Positions 24,392-34,502 of a DNA stretch of 38,254 bases are shown piece after piece. The stretch is from an uncultured bacterium (lineage in GTDB: Bacteria > Bacillota_I > Bacilli_A > Erysipelotrichales > Erysipelotrichaceae). Position numbers and translations under genes: made by a program. The notes beneath the pieces were generated by a model. The model saw only the letters and a program-made list of their open reading frames with translations. It was not told the DNA's origin and did no database searches. The DNA lies in NCBI GenBank assembly GCA_903847945.1, contig CAINEY010000007.1, forward strand, positions 1-38,254, in the 5' to 3' direction. Positions within the stretch are counted from its first letter, which is position 1, and every line of letters begins with the position of its first letter.

Positions 24392-25360
24392 TTAACGCTT
24401 TCGTGAACTGGCTCGTTCAATGAGTTTGACTCGAATCTTATATGAGCGAAACGGGGTGGCGTTTTCAATGAGTTCGATGAGCTGACGGGCCGCGATCGAA
24501 CCCCAGTCTTTACGCGATAAACCCACGGTCGATAGGGGCGGGTTGAGGTACTTGGCGATCGTGATGTCGTCAAAACCCACCACAGCGATATCGTCCGGAG
24601 CTTTGAGCCCAAACTCCTGCATGGCTTTCATAAACCCGATGGCCATCTGGTCATTGGCACAGAAGACGCCTTGAGGCAGATCGTTGGTGCTGATGAGCAA
24701 TTTTCCGACTTTATAGCCCCCTTCTTCGGTAAAGTCCCCGTCATAAACCGCAATCGGCAAGTTTTCAACTGAGGCCGCCGCCAAGAAGGCTTCGGTCCGT
24801 TCCCTGTTGTCGTAAGCATCCTGCGGGCCTTGGATGTAAGCCAGCTTAGTCAGACCCTGATCATACAAATGCCGAAAGGCATCGATGGCTCCCTGACGGT
24901 TGTCCGGCGTCAACGGATAGGTGTGAGCAACCCCCAAAATACGGTCCAGGGTGACGATCGGAAAGTCTTCCGCGGCCAGTTTTACCAAGATCTCACTGCG
25001 GATCTTGGAGTCGAAGATGATGGCGCCGTCGACTTGACGCTGCGTCAGGATCTTGTGGGTCGTCGAGCTTTCCGGACACACAATCAGCTCATAATTGGCC
25101 TTCATCGACGCTTCATGGATCCCTTCCAGGATATCTTCGTAGAAGGCACCCCCAAAGCGGGAGATAAAGACACCGATCGTATGGGTCTTTCGGATCTTGA
25201 GGTTACGGGCACTGCCGTTGGGATGGTAATTCAACGTTTCTGCGGCATCCAAAATCCGCTTACGGGTGGATTCTGCCACGGTTCCGGTGCCGTTGAGGGC
25301 ATACGAAGCTGTTGAAACCCCGACACCGGCTAATCGGGCGACGTCTTTGATGGTGGCCAT
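24392..25360 (-). CDS. LacI-family transcriptional regulator
   Basis: A 322-residue repressor-type regulator. Residues 1-55 are the LacI helix-turn-helix and hinge region (ATIKDVARLAGVGVSTASY, ALNGTG, RILDAAETLNYHPN-x-x-AR). The remainder is a periplasmic-binding-protein-like sugar-sensing domain (IGVFISRFGGAFYEDILEGI; FCANDQMAIGFMKA; VVGFDDITIAKYLNPPLSTV). It probably senses a breakdown product of the imported glycan and controls this array. Its own gene is embedded in the operon: the ATG immediately follows the TAA of the lipoprotein gene, and the next gene starts 2 nt after its stop. The operon promoter, and so its operator, lies beyond the right edge. Confidence 0.95.
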   Translation of the reverse strand: MATIKDVARLAGVGVSTASYALNGTGTVAESTRKRILDAAETLNYHPNGSARNLKIRKTHTIGVFISRFGGAFYEDILEGIHEASMKANYELIVCPESSTTHKILTQRQVDGAIIFDSKIRSEILVKLAAEDFPIVTLDRILGVAHTYPLTPDNRQGAIDAFRHLYDQGLTKLAYIQGPQDAYDNRERTEAFLAAASVENLPIAVYDGDFTEEGGYKVGKLLISTNDLPQGVFCANDQMAIGFMKAMQEFGLKAPDDIAVVGFDDITIAKYLNPPLSTVGLSRKDWGSIAARQLIELIENATPFRSYKIRVKLIERASSRKR

Positions 25361-26641
25361 TTAGTTGCCTGCGGTAATGCCTAAGGCAGTCAGACCGCGC
25401 AAGATCACAGGATGATTCATGGTGACATTATACACGATGTCATCCTGCCAGTTGGCCAGCATCAGTAAGGTAATGCCCTTATCGATCCCGATGACATCGC
25501 TGGCTTTCCAATTTTTCGTCAGGTTGTACGCATCGACAAAGCCGTACTTGCCAAAGAGGTCCTGATCGTTGTAGTAATTGAGCATCGCCGTTTTGGCTTC
25601 TTCCGGTAAGAACACGATCGAACCGATTGCCCCGGCCGGAGCGACCGTATCGTCGACCACATGAGCCAAGTTATCGTAACCACTGGGCGGAGCTCCATAG
25701 AGACCGTTGTAGCCGCTGGGTCCGTCACTGGCGGTCAAACCCCACGCGTTGGGACCAATCGTCTTGTATTGACTGTCGACCTTCACAGCGTAGTTGTAGT
25801 GGGCTTTGGAAGCTTCCACCGAGTTGGCATACCAATCCACCCCATCCGCATCGGTCGTACCTTCGAAATCGACCCAGGCATGGGTAAACTGATAGGTAAA
25901 GATCGATCCAAACCATGAATGGATGAAGGGTTCCCCATCCCCGTATTTCTTTTGATGACGGATAAAGCTGTTGTATTCAGCCAAACCGGTCGGATGCGTC
26001 GTTGACGCCGCTCCCAGGATGTATAGCATCAGTTGTTCGGCGTAGAAATCCCAATGCCCCGCAAAACCCGTTTCCGGCTTGTAGGACATGTAGAACTGAT
26101 GATTGGCCGGATCGACATACCACGCCCAGTTGACCTCATCATACAGAGCCAACGCGATATCATTCAGTTCACTGAAGTAGCCTCCCGCAGTCAACACGCC
26201 CATCATCAGGATCCCGGTATCAATAACTGAGACTTCCGAACTCCAAGCGCGTTTAGCCGTGGTCATATCCACGAAGTGATAGTAAAATCCTTCGACACGG
26301 TCCATCATCGATAAGGTCTCAAAGGTACCCGCCACTCGATCCAGGCCTTCACTGTAGGTGATGTAACCCTTCTCGACACCGATCACGATCGCCGTCAATC
26401 CATATCCTACCGAGGCCATCGAGGCAATGCCTTCCGATCCCGGATAACGATCCCGGATCAAACCATAAGCTACCGAGCCTTCGGCAGTTGTGGCCTGTTC
26501 CCAAAAGAAATCAAACGAGGCCCGCATTTCCAATTCGACGATCTCCTCGATCGTTTTAACTTCCGGTTCTTCAATCGGGGGTTTCCCGGTACAACCGGCC
26601 AACAACCCTAAAACAAGCAACACTTTGATCAGTTTATTCAC
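25361..26641 (-). CDS. GH144/PF10091-type glycan hydrolase, lipoprotein
   Basis: A surface lipoprotein of 426 residues. Signal peptide 1-16 ends in LLAG-Cys17; an acidic, proline-containing linker (about 20-33) leads to the (alpha/alpha)6 hydrolase domain. Shared blocks with its paralogue: EVSVIDTGILMMGV (136-149), WDFYAEQ (197-203), THAWVD (253-258), TASDGPSGY (303-311), KYGFVDAYNL and GIDKGITLLML. It probably makes the first cut of the polysaccharide outside the cell, next to the importer. The start is a GTG overlapping the permease stop (8-nt overlap), with an AAAGGA about 12 nt upstream. A longer in-frame start would put the signal peptide about 17 residues inside and is less likely. Confidence 0.84.
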   Translation of the reverse strand: MNKLIKVLLVLGLLAGCTGKPPIEEPEVKTIEEIVELEMRASFDFFWEQATTAEGSVAYGLIRDRYPGSEGIASMASVGYGLTAIVIGVEKGYITYSEGLDRVAGTFETLSMMDRVEGFYYHFVDMTTAKRAWSSEVSVIDTGILMMGVLTAGGYFSELNDIALALYDEVNWAWYVDPANHQFYMSYKPETGFAGHWDFYAEQLMLYILGAASTTHPTGLAEYNSFIRHQKKYGDGEPFIHSWFGSIFTYQFTHAWVDFEGTTDADGVDWYANSVEASKAHYNYAVKVDSQYKTIGPNAWGLTASDGPSGYNGLYGAPPSGYDNLAHVVDDTVAPAGAIGSIVFLPEEAKTAMLNYYNDQDLFGKYGFVDAYNLTKNWKASDVIGIDKGITLLMLANWQDDIVYNVTMNHPVILRGLTALGITAGN

Positions 26642-27572
26642 CGGTAAGACCCGTCCTTTCCACACTCTCCACAAACCATTTCTGGAGCACAAAATACATG
26701 ATTAAGAGCGGCAGAATGTTGAGGAACGTTCCGCTCAGTTTGACCGCTTCATTCAGTCGGTCGAAGATATTGACCATTCCAGGCGGATACAGGTTCTCAT
26801 ACGCCTGAACGAATTTCGATAACTGCATCGGCAAGGTGGACACCCCACCCGACAGGAAGATCGAGGTCAAATACGTTTCATTCCAGTACCACACAATCGA
26901 GAAGATGATCGAGACGATGAAGGCCGGAACGGCTGAAGGCACCGCAATCTTCAAGAAAATCTCCTTCTCGCTGGCCCCATCCAAGCGAGCCGCTTCCTCC
27001 AAGGCTTTGGGGAAGGTCGAGAAGGATTGGTAGAAGATGAGCACAAAGATGGCTGAGCGGTAACCCTGCCCAAACAAAGCCGGAATCACCAGTGAGAAGA
27101 CATTGCCCAACAGTCCCAGACTCTTGTAAGCCAGCATCTGAGGAATGACGGTCGTTTGAGCCGGAATGATGAAGGTCGCCATCAACAAGACAAAGATCAG
27201 GTTCTTCCCCCGGAAGCGATAACGGGCCAAGCCCCACCCTACCAGCGAAGCCACACCGGCTTGCAAGAGCGAGGGCACGATTGCCACAAAGGCCGAGATC
27301 AAAAAGTTGATCGGGTAATTAAGCACCCGGAAAGCCTTCGTGTAATTGCCCACATAGAACTCACTGGGTACCCATTGGATCATCGAATTCAAGAGATCCT
27401 GGGGGCTTTTCATCGAGGTCACAAACATGAACAGCAGCGGATATAAGTAAACAAAACCGATCGCAATCAAAAGCAGATACAGCATGACCTTGACGATCAA
27501 CCCGTAATCTTCGCGATTACCGAAGAGGAAACTCTTCAAACGGGACTCATAGAAGGTTTTAACGTTATCCAT
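26634..27572 (-). CDS. ABC sugar importer permease (MalG-like), pair 2
   Basis: A 312-residue, six-helix permease of the carbohydrate uptake CUT1 type. After a cytoplasmic N-terminus (1-27), helix 1 spans about 28-52. The EAA loop that contacts the ATPase reads EEAARLDGASEKEIFLKIAVP. The periplasmic segment FYVGNYTKAF-x-x-L-N-Y-P is typical of MalG-type partners. It starts 9 nt after its partner permease; an AGGAGG overlaps that gene's stop. It ends 8 nt inside the lipoprotein gene. It should pair with the product of 27582-28457. Confidence 0.93.
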   Translation of the reverse strand: MDNVKTFYESRLKSFLFGNREDYGLIVKVMLYLLLIAIGFVYLYPLLFMFVTSMKSPQDLLNSMIQWVPSEFYVGNYTKAFRVLNYPINFLISAFVAIVPSLLQAGVASLVGWGLARYRFRGKNLIFVLLMATFIIPAQTTVIPQMLAYKSLGLLGNVFSLVIPALFGQGYRSAIFVLIFYQSFSTFPKALEEAARLDGASEKEIFLKIAVPSAVPAFIVSIIFSIVWYWNETYLTSIFLSGGVSTLPMQLSKFVQAYENLYPPGMVNIFDRLNEAVKLSGTFLNILPLLIMYFVLQKWFVESVERTGLTGE

Positions 27573-27581
27573 CGGGTCCTC

Positions 27582-28457
27582 CTAACGCGATTTACGGGCA
27601 CTGTAACTCAGCGCCAACGTAATCACCGCTAATATCACCACCAGCGCCAAGAGGTAGATGAAACTCATCGCGCTGGCATATCCAATGCCCCCTTGAACCG
27701 CATAGGTTTGGGAATAGACATACTTGATCACCTTGTTTTCACTGAAATGGGACAGGGTCACGATCGTGTAGAACGCATTGATCAGGGTGGTGGTCTGTAA
27801 AGCCGGCAACGTGATCTTCCAGAAGGATTCCCACGCATTGGCCCCATCGATCGCCGCTGCTTCATACACCGACCGATCAATCTTTTGAAGCGAGGACAGA
27901 TAAATCAGGATCTGCACCCCGGAGAACCACAGGATCAGAATAAACGACGACAAGAGGTACTGCACCGGAGCCCTTAATGCATTGGGCAATTCCCGCAAGA
28001 GCACTTCGATCGTGGCGGAATCCGCTAAGCCCGCGACTTTGGTGGCACCCTGTGCCGTCAACTCCTGGATGACCGGTCCGCTGGTGATGACCACCGGTAA
28101 GAAGAAGATCGTGCGGAAGAAGCCTTTGAACTTAAACTTCAGGTTCAGAAGGAGCGCAATGATCATCGAGAAGATGAGCACGATGGGAACGCTGATGGCC
28201 GTTTCGATCACGTAACCGATCAACAGTTCCACAAAGGTGGGATCGGTCAGCAGTGCTCGGGAATAATTGGCCATCTGGACGAAGTCCATCGAAATCCCGG
28301 TGGCAGTCACGGTGACCGCATTGAGGGAGAACACAAAGGTCTGAACCAGGGGAACTAGGCTGAACAGCAAGAACCCGATGACCCAAATGCTGACGAAGAT
28401 CCAGCCCGATCGGGCTTCCCGTTGACGATGCGAGATGGGACGTTTGACTTGACTCAT
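27582..28457 (-). CDS. ABC sugar importer permease (MalF-like), pair 2
   Basis: A 291-residue CUT1-type permease. The N-terminal tail is basic (MSQVKRPISHRQREARSGW), followed by six predicted helices. The EAA loop reads YEAAAIDGANAWESFWKITLPAL. The ATG is chosen because it forms a 4-nt ATGA overlap with the DUF5696-type gene upstream, and a GGAG lies 9 nt before it. It is tightly coupled to that gene and to its partner permease downstream. Confidence 0.92.
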   Translation of the reverse strand: MSQVKRPISHRQREARSGWIFVSIWVIGFLLFSLVPLVQTFVFSLNAVTVTATGISMDFVQMANYSRALLTDPTFVELLIGYVIETAISVPIVLIFSMIIALLLNLKFKFKGFFRTIFFLPVVITSGPVIQELTAQGATKVAGLADSATIEVLLRELPNALRAPVQYLLSSFILILWFSGVQILIYLSSLQKIDRSVYEAAAIDGANAWESFWKITLPALQTTTLINAFYTIVTLSHFSENKVIKYVYSQTYAVQGGIGYASAMSFIYLLALVVILAVITLALSYSARKSR

Positions 28458-30682
28458 GATCCCAGCTCCCCAACCCACGCATCCCGGGCATCAACGGTGA
28501 TCGATCCCCAGGTAAAGGGTTGTGTGGTGTAGTTGACGATCAGGGTCTGACCGTTACTGTAGGTGACGATACTGATTCCGGATTGCGGAACCGATCGCGC
28601 AATCACGGTCGCGCCTTTGACCGGTTCCAAGCGCGCAGCCATCCACGCATACGTGTCGATGATCTTATCGGACCATTGGCTGTACTGCGAGGAGTAGATC
28701 CAATTGGAGTAAGTCAACAGGATACGGCTGGTGGGATGGTACGTGACCATAAAGGAGGGATAAAGCTGATAATCCACCAGCCGCAGCCGTTCAAAGGATA
28801 AGTCGGAAGAGAAATTCAACGGAGTACTGTAGAGATTAACATACCCGGACAAGGCTATCGATACAAACGGAACGGAGTCCGTCGTGTATAGATAACCGGA
28901 ATTGCTGAGGGGGGTATCGTACAGATTCTTTGTGTACGCCAAGGCATAATCGTTAGGCGCATAAAACGACAAGGGCCGATCTACACTCGCAAAGGCGTCC
29001 GTATACGCCGCTTTCGCCCCTTCTCGGTTAAGTTGATGCCCGCTCTTGAAATCACTGTAGAGCGTGTTCCCAATCACATCCAGAGCCAATTCAACGTTGG
29101 GAAGTGCCGAAAGGCTCTCGCTGAACCCCACCAATCGTTTCTCCACTTGAGGGAGGTTGTAGTAATAGTTCACCTTGGTGCGATTATACCCCAAAAGGTT
29201 TTTGTTGGTGATGGACATCGCCAAATCGCTGCGCACGGAATATCCGCTGACGCCTTTAAGCGCTGATTGCGGATCCAGATACAGTTGTAAGGCCCCATCG
29301 CGATTCAATAGGGTTTCATTGATGGTGGCTAATGTCTTGAGCGAGCCCAATTGCGGTTCAACCGAAAGCTTAGTCGGAGCGGTCGCTGAAGCTCCCAGCT
29401 TTTGCCAGCCATAGACCACCGCTTGGATCCCTTTGACCTGATTGGCATTGAGATCTTCCAAGATCCCGTCGAGTTGTTTGAACGTTGTCATCGGGACACT
29501 GACATCCCAAAACAGGAAGCGTTTCTTCTCGCCCATCAAGAACTCCAGACGGATGCCCATGGGATCTTCATCTTCGGTTCGATCGCTCAGCAGTCCTTGA
29601 TCTAAAAGATATTCCCGATAACTGGTCGCCATTCCGACATAGTTGGCCTCTTCCCCGTCCAGGAAGCGGTAATGCATGACAATGTCGAAGTTATTGGTTT
29701 CCTTTTGGATGGCGGTAACCCCGGCTCCGGCCCGATTGGTGGCCTGGAAGAAGCTTTCGTTGTAGATGAAGGAATTGTAGATAAAGTTGAACTGCGTAAT
29801 GACTCCGGCTGGATGTGCCCGTAAACGGGCATACGGTGCTCCGGATTCGAGTACCAACAGGTACCCGTGCTCATCGACCCCATGGGTCGCACCTAAAACC
29901 GGAAGCGCCAAGGGATACGCCGGATTGACGTAATAATCGTAGAGGTTGGTGCTGATCATGCCCAGATCATCCCCGTAATAGCGACCATAAAACATACTGG
30001 ACGCTTTCGTGGAGTCCGCGTAACGGATCAAGGAACCGGAGCCATCCGGAATAAAGAGATAACCCGGAACACTACCCCCTTTGGTGGCTCCAAAGAAGGG
30101 GTAAAGGTGGATGGTTTCAAACTTATAGTCGTCCGGCATGCTTTCGACGATGGACTCGGAAGGCACATCGACTTTGACCCCATCGGCTTCCAGGGTCACG
30201 TTGACGGTGAGCCCCAAGCCATAGAGCGGGAAGGACAACTCGGCACTGAACCCGTTGGGTAAACGGTTGAAGTCCAGGCTGTGCCCATCCCGGGTAATGG
30301 AAAGCCGTTCCGTCGTGGCATCGTCATACATCAGATCAATGCTGACGCCGCTCTGCGCAAACGCTGTCCAGGTCTTGTTGAGCTTATCGGCTTCGGTGAC
30401 CTCATCGAGGTTGCTGTGCCACACGTAGCCGCTGCGCAGATCGACCACTTTGAAGGCCAAGGTTTCCGGATTGGCATAGAGCGCATACGTGTCATTTTCC
30501 GCTAGTTTCTCATAGGTGTCGGGAATGACTTGATTGATCGTCCATTCGATTGCCTCAGGTTCCGGTTGGGTGTATTGGTTGGATACGGTGGAGGTGGATA
30601 ATGCCAAAGTCACGGTCGATGAGGGCATCGCCAAAACCAGGACTGTTAAGGCAATCCCTATGATTTTCATCAGTCTAGCCAC
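28454..30682 (-). CDS. DUF5696-type exported protein linked to ABC sugar importers
   Basis: A 742-residue exported protein. The signal peptide covers about residues 1-28 ([19 protein letters not shown]), with no lipobox Cys. The rest is mostly beta-rich with a probable barrel-like middle: L-Y-A-N-P-E-T-L-A-F-K-V-V-D, GYLFIPDGSGSLIRY, GYLLVLESGAPYARL, RLEFLMGEKKRF, YGWQKLGA, and a final TYSNGQTLIVNYT. This layout fits DUF5696, a family I recall from gene clusters with ABC sugar permeases in Bacillota; its biochemical role is unknown. The start is a GTG with AGGAGG 9 nt upstream, overlapping the previous gene by 8 nt. Its place between two permease pairs suggests an accessory binding or processing role on the outer face of the membrane. 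Confidence 0.75.
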   Translation of the reverse strand: MARLMKIIGIALTVLVLAMPSSTVTLALSTSTVSNQYTQPEPEAIEWTINQVIPDTYEKLAENDTYALYANPETLAFKVVDLRSGYVWHSNLDEVTEADKLNKTWTAFAQSGVSIDLMYDDATTERLSITRDGHSLDFNRLPNGFSAELSFPLYGLGLTVNVTLEADGVKVDVPSESIVESMPDDYKFETIHLYPFFGATKGGSVPGYLFIPDGSGSLIRYADSTKASSMFYGRYYGDDLGMISTNLYDYYVNPAYPLALPVLGATHGVDEHGYLLVLESGAPYARLRAHPAGVITQFNFIYNSFIYNESFFQATNRAGAGVTAIQKETNNFDIVMHYRFLDGEEANYVGMATSYREYLLDQGLLSDRTEDEDPMGIRLEFLMGEKKRFLFWDVSVPMTTFKQLDGILEDLNANQVKGIQAVVYGWQKLGASATAPTKLSVEPQLGSLKTLATINETLLNRDGALQLYLDPQSALKGVSGYSVRSDLAMSITNKNLLGYNRTKVNYYYNLPQVEKRLVGFSESLSALPNVELALDVIGNTLYSDFKSGHQLNREGAKAAYTDAFASVDRPLSFYAPNDYALAYTKNLYDTPLSNSGYLYTTDSVPFVSIALSGYVNLYSTPLNFSSDLSFERLRLVDYQLYPSFMVTYHPTSRILLTYSNWIYSSQYSQWSDKIIDTYAWMAARLEPVKGATVIARSVPQSGISIVTYSNGQTLIVNYTTQPFTWGSITVDARDAWVGELGS

Positions 30683-32684
30683 GGACTCTCACCTCCTGCC
30701 AAATGGAATAAACAAACTCATAGAGTTGATTGAAGAGGAAATACAGAATGTACATGACCAGCACCATCAAGATCATCGTAAAGATCGTCAGTAAGGTCAC
30801 TCGTACGTTCTCCGTAAAGGTAAAGTTATGGATCTCCTTGATCATGATGAACAGCAAGAGTACCGTCCATCCCCACATGATCTGATTGAACAGTTCATAG
30901 ATGAATTGTTCATTGAGCGTAAGGCCGTTGGAAATCAGTGTGATCGGCAAAATAAGTAACGCCAACGGCATCAAACTGTACGCCGTACCGATGATGACCT
31001 GACGCAAACGCCCTTCCCCTTCCGAGATGGACGCAATCAGGTAGTTGGCAGCAATAAAGAGCACGATGAGTCCGACACTCAAGGTGATTTCATTTTCAAT
31101 GCGGATCTCGTAGATCGACGCATAGGGGTTAAAGATAAATCCCGTCAGCATCAGCGATAAGAGCCGAGCCAGGATCACCCATCCGAAGATACCCAAGGCA
31201 ACCCCTAAGGATCCGCGTTCGTTTTGTTTGATGCGGTAGTAACCATCCAAGGGATGTTTGATGAAATGACCGATAAACAAGACATCGCTGATCCATCGGA
31301 TCGACGTTAATCGCGCAATTCCTTTCCGGATCGGATCAAAGATACGTTTGGCTTTGTCCCAAGCCCTTAGAATACGGCGAAGGATCATATACCCCACCAA
31401 GCCCAAAAGCCCATAGCCCAAGGTGTTTTGAATGAACACGTTGCGCAGTTCCCAGAAGGCTTGGGAGTACCAGTACCGTGATTCGCCCAAACGGAAGTAA
31501 CTCAGTGCGGAGTCGAACTCCCGGCGTTGATAGGCTGCATTGCCTAAAGCCATGTAGGACAAGAGGAAGGATCCGTTGGCGTTGATCAGCGATTCAAAGT
31601 AAGGCTGAGCCTCCAGATAAAGCCCTTCCGTGTATAACTTGACGCCCTGATGTACCAGTTTCGCAAAAGCGGTTTCCTGATAGACCACGATGGCATTCTT
31701 CGAACTGTCCAGCACATATAAGCGGTCTTCGTAACGCAAGACCGCACTGGGACTCTTAAGGGAGCCCAGGCGTTGATCCCCCAGATCACTCGCATCGAAG
31801 AAAAACAAGATCGAGCCGTTGATGTCGTATTCGATGATGAGCCCTTCCGAGTTCACCGTGACCATGATGCCATCTTGAGCGACGTGAACATCCCGGGTGG
31901 AATTGGTGCCGTAGGTGACTCCCAACACGTTATTCCCGGCGATGTTGAACTTGCGGATGGTACGGGTCGTATCACTTCCGCCCGTCACCGTATACACCAG
32001 TCCCCTTTGATCGATGGCGATGTTGACGGGTGACGGGGCTTCATTTTTGATGAACTGAGCCAATTGTTCTTTGGTCAAGAACAGTCGCTGAATGATCATC
32101 TTGAGTGACATCTGGGCCAAGTTCGCCCCAAAGTATCCGACAAAGTCTCCGTCGGTGTTCATTTGAATGATCCCGTCGTTGGACCCTTCCCCAATGATGT
32201 AGAGGTTCTTGCGCACATCGATCGCGATCTTGCGCGGTAAGAACTCGTTGGATTGTCCAAAGAGCGGTTCATCCGGTTTTCCGAAGGAACGGATCAACTC
32301 CCCTTGCGGATCCAGAATGACGATGGTGTTGGAAGCCCCATCGGCGATGTAGAAGTTATCCGCTTCATCCAAAGTCAACCCGGTCGGGCCTTCCAAGACA
32401 TCGTTTCCGTACTCCGCCGTGATCTGTCCGTTTTCGACTTTGACAATGCGATGGTTTCCGGTATCGGCGATGTAAAGGATGCCATCATCGGTCATGACGA
32501 AGTCTTGAGCACCGTTAATGTCCAGATCGATTTCTTCCAAGGGCTCATAGGCCGATTGGGTCATGATCAAGGTATCCCCCGGTCCAAAAGACCAGGTGGT
32601 ATACGGGGTTTTCGCTAGAACCGGTAAGGTACTCAACAAAAGTAACACAACAATGGTACTGAGGATCGTGAGCTTTTTCATCAT
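30675..32684 (-). CDS. NHL-repeat / TPR-like / Yip1-domain membrane protein
   Basis: A 669-residue protein of unusual build. A signal peptide (1-24, ending VLA-K) is followed by an extracellular NHL-type beta-propeller (about 50-335), with repeats such as [16 protein letters not shown] and [16 protein letters not shown]. Next is a TPR-like helical hairpin set (about 340-405, [19 protein letters not shown]), a transmembrane helix (about 420-437), a basic cytoplasmic stretch (437-490) and a multi-helix Yip1-like membrane domain (about 490-660). The role is unknown; the propeller could sense or hold a ligand while the membrane part contacts the permeases. Its ATG overlaps the stop of the upstream permease gene as ATGA. 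Confidence 0.78.
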   Translation of the reverse strand: MMKKLTILSTIVVLLLLSTLPVLAKTPYTTWSFGPGDTLIMTQSAYEPLEEIDLDINGAQDFVMTDDGILYIADTGNHRIVKVENGQITAEYGNDVLEGPTGLTLDEADNFYIADGASNTIVILDPQGELIRSFGKPDEPLFGQSNEFLPRKIAIDVRKNLYIIGEGSNDGIIQMNTDGDFVGYFGANLAQMSLKMIIQRLFLTKEQLAQFIKNEAPSPVNIAIDQRGLVYTVTGGSDTTRTIRKFNIAGNNVLGVTYGTNSTRDVHVAQDGIMVTVNSEGLIIEYDINGSILFFFDASDLGDQRLGSLKSPSAVLRYEDRLYVLDSSKNAIVVYQETAFAKLVHQGVKLYTEGLYLEAQPYFESLINANGSFLLSYMALGNAAYQRREFDSALSYFRLGESRYWYSQAFWELRNVFIQNTLGYGLLGLVGYMILRRILRAWDKAKRIFDPIRKGIARLTSIRWISDVLFIGHFIKHPLDGYYRIKQNERGSLGVALGIFGWVILARLLSLMLTGFIFNPYASIYEIRIENEITLSVGLIVLFIAANYLIASISEGEGRLRQVIIGTAYSLMPLALLILPITLISNGLTLNEQFIYELFNQIMWGWTVLLLFIMIKEIHNFTFTENVRVTLLTIFTMILMVLVMYILYFLFNQLYEFVYSIWQEVRVRG

Positions 32685-33583
32685 TTGATCCCCGAGTGTG
32701 ACATGGTGTTCATCACTTGACTCTGCAGCACGACAAAGATAATCAGATTCGGCAAGAACATGATCAAGGAGCTGGCAGCAGCCAAGCCTTGTCCGGCCAC
32801 GGTGTTTCCGGTGGTCGTGGTGGTCAATGTCGACAGGTAGTACGCAAAGGTTTTTAAGCTTTCCTGATTGAGGTACATCGCTGAGGTATCGGCGTTATTC
32901 CACGAGGCTTGGAAAGCCAAGATCGCAATGGTTGCAATGGCTGGCTTGATGAGGGGCAGGATGATCTTCCAATAGATCTGCACATCGGTCGCTCCATCCA
33001 TCTGCGCGGCCTCGATCATCGCATCCGGGATCTGATCCATGAATTGTTTCAGTAAGAAGAGTCCCACCGGCATGGCTAAACCCGGCAGGATATGAACCAG
33101 GAAGTTATCGATGAGATCCAATTTTTCGATGACCAGGAAACGCGGAATCGAAACGGCAATCGGCACAAACATCAACGCTAAAGTGTTGATTGTAAAGAGC
33201 ACATTCTTCAGTTTGAAGCGCTTCTTGGAGAGAGCAAAGGCAGCGGTCGTGGAGACGATGATCGTGGCTGCTACTGTCAACACGGTAATCAGGATCGAGT
33301 TAAAGAGATAACGCGTCACCGGAATGCCGGAATTGCCCATCTTGGCGAAAAGATCGATAAAGTTCTGGAAAGTCGGGTTACTCACGAAGAAACGCGGTGG
33401 ATAGGCAAAGAGCTCATCTAAGGGTTTGAACGCGTGCGAGAAAATGAACAGGATCGGAAGCAGCATGATCAAGGTCAGCGGCAAAAGCAGCACGTGGAAC
33501 TTGATCTGGCTGGGATGAAAACCTTTGGGGTTGATGCGGGCATTGGCGATGCTGGAGAATCGCTTGATCTTACGCGGTTTCAT
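32681..33583 (-). CDS. ABC sugar importer permease (MalG-like), pair 1
   Basis: A 300-residue CUT1-type permease with a basic N-terminus and about six helices. The EAA loop reads [21 protein letters not shown]. The C-terminal half contains an unusual threonine-rich external loop ([11 protein letters not shown]). It starts one base after the stop of its partner gene (TGA-C-ATG) and overlaps the next gene by 4 nt, so it is fully embedded in the operon. Confidence 0.93.
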   Translation of the reverse strand: MKPRKIKRFSSIANARINPKGFHPSQIKFHVLLLPLTLIMLLPILFIFSHAFKPLDELFAYPPRFFVSNPTFQNFIDLFAKMGNSGIPVTRYLFNSILITVLTVAATIIVSTTAAFALSKKRFKLKNVLFTINTLALMFVPIAVSIPRFLVIEKLDLIDNFLVHILPGLAMPVGLFLLKQFMDQIPDAMIEAAQMDGATDVQIYWKIILPLIKPAIATIAILAFQASWNNADTSAMYLNQESLKTFAYYLSTLTTTTTGNTVAGQGLAAASSLIMFLPNLIIFVVLQSQVMNTMSHSGIK

Positions 33584-33584
33584 G

Positions 33585-34502
33585 TCAGTCTTTCTCCGTA
33601 AAGAGGCGGATGGCTAAACGGGAGAAGCCATACACCATCAGTAAGAGGACCACGCTCGCAGCAGCCGCATACCCCATTTCATAACGCAGGAAGCCATAGT
33701 CTTCGATGTGATTGACGATAAGGGATCCGGCATACTGTGGAGTCGGATTGGATCCTGATAACATGACCCCGATCGCTCCGGCTTGGAAGGTCCCGACAAT
33801 AGCCATGACCGCACCAAAAAGCATCTGCGGTTTCATTGAGGGAATGGTAATGTAGATGATTTCTTGTAGACGGTTTTTGATGCCATCAATGTACCCGGCT
33901 TCATAGATCTCCGGATTGATGTCCAAGATCCCCGCCAACATCGCCAAGAAGCCCACCCCCATCGAACTCCACAAAGTCACCACCATCATGATGGTCATTA
34001 AGAATTGCGGGGATTGAAGCCACTGGATGGGTTCACTGATCAGGTTCGCATTCATCAAGAACGCATTGAGGTAACCGTTGGGATCCCCACTGAAGACGAT
34101 GAGCCACACCACCGCCATAGCGACACCGGAGGTCATCGACGGGGAGTATAGAATCAACGCATACAACGTACGCGGTAACTTCGGCAACTGCGCCAAGACC
34201 CACGCCAAGAAGAACGACAACAAGTACCCTCCCGGTCCCACCACCAAGGCAAACTTAATCGTGTTGGGCAGGATGTACTGCATGAACACTTCATCTTGCG
34301 TGAGTAAGAGGATGTAGTTGGTCAAGCCGTTGAATGAGGGCACTTGTAAGGTATCAAAGGAGGTAAACGACAGGAAAAAGGCAGCCACGACGGGAACGAC
34401 GATGAAGATGATGAAGGCAATCGCATACATCGATAAGAATGCGTAAGCGGAGCCTTCTTTGCGTTTCCATAAGGAGAAACGGGATTTAGTCGTTTTGGCC
34501 AT
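33585..34502 (-). CDS. ABC sugar importer permease (MalF-like), pair 1
   Basis: A 305-residue CUT1-type permease. The first helix is at about 19-44, with the usual SFTSFDT extracellular start, and there are about six helices in all. The EAA loop reads [22 protein letters not shown]: the canonical second Ala is Gly and the loop is more basic than in pair 2, so the two pairs are not recent duplicates. The ATG lies 17 nt inside the end of the large solute-binding protein gene, with an AAAGGATGG ribosome site. Confidence 0.92.
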   Translation of the reverse strand: MAKTTKSRFSLWKRKEGSAYAFLSMYAIAFIIFIVVPVVAAFFLSFTSFDTLQVPSFNGLTNYILLLTQDEVFMQYILPNTIKFALVVGPGGYLLSFFLAWVLAQLPKLPRTLYALILYSPSMTSGVAMAVVWLIVFSGDPNGYLNAFLMNANLISEPIQWLQSPQFLMTIMMVVTLWSSMGVGFLAMLAGILDINPEIYEAGYIDGIKNRLQEIIYITIPSMKPQMLFGAVMAIVGTFQAGAIGVMLSGSNPTPQYAGSLIVNHIEDYGFLRYEMGYAAAASVVLLLMVYGFSRLAIRLFTEKD

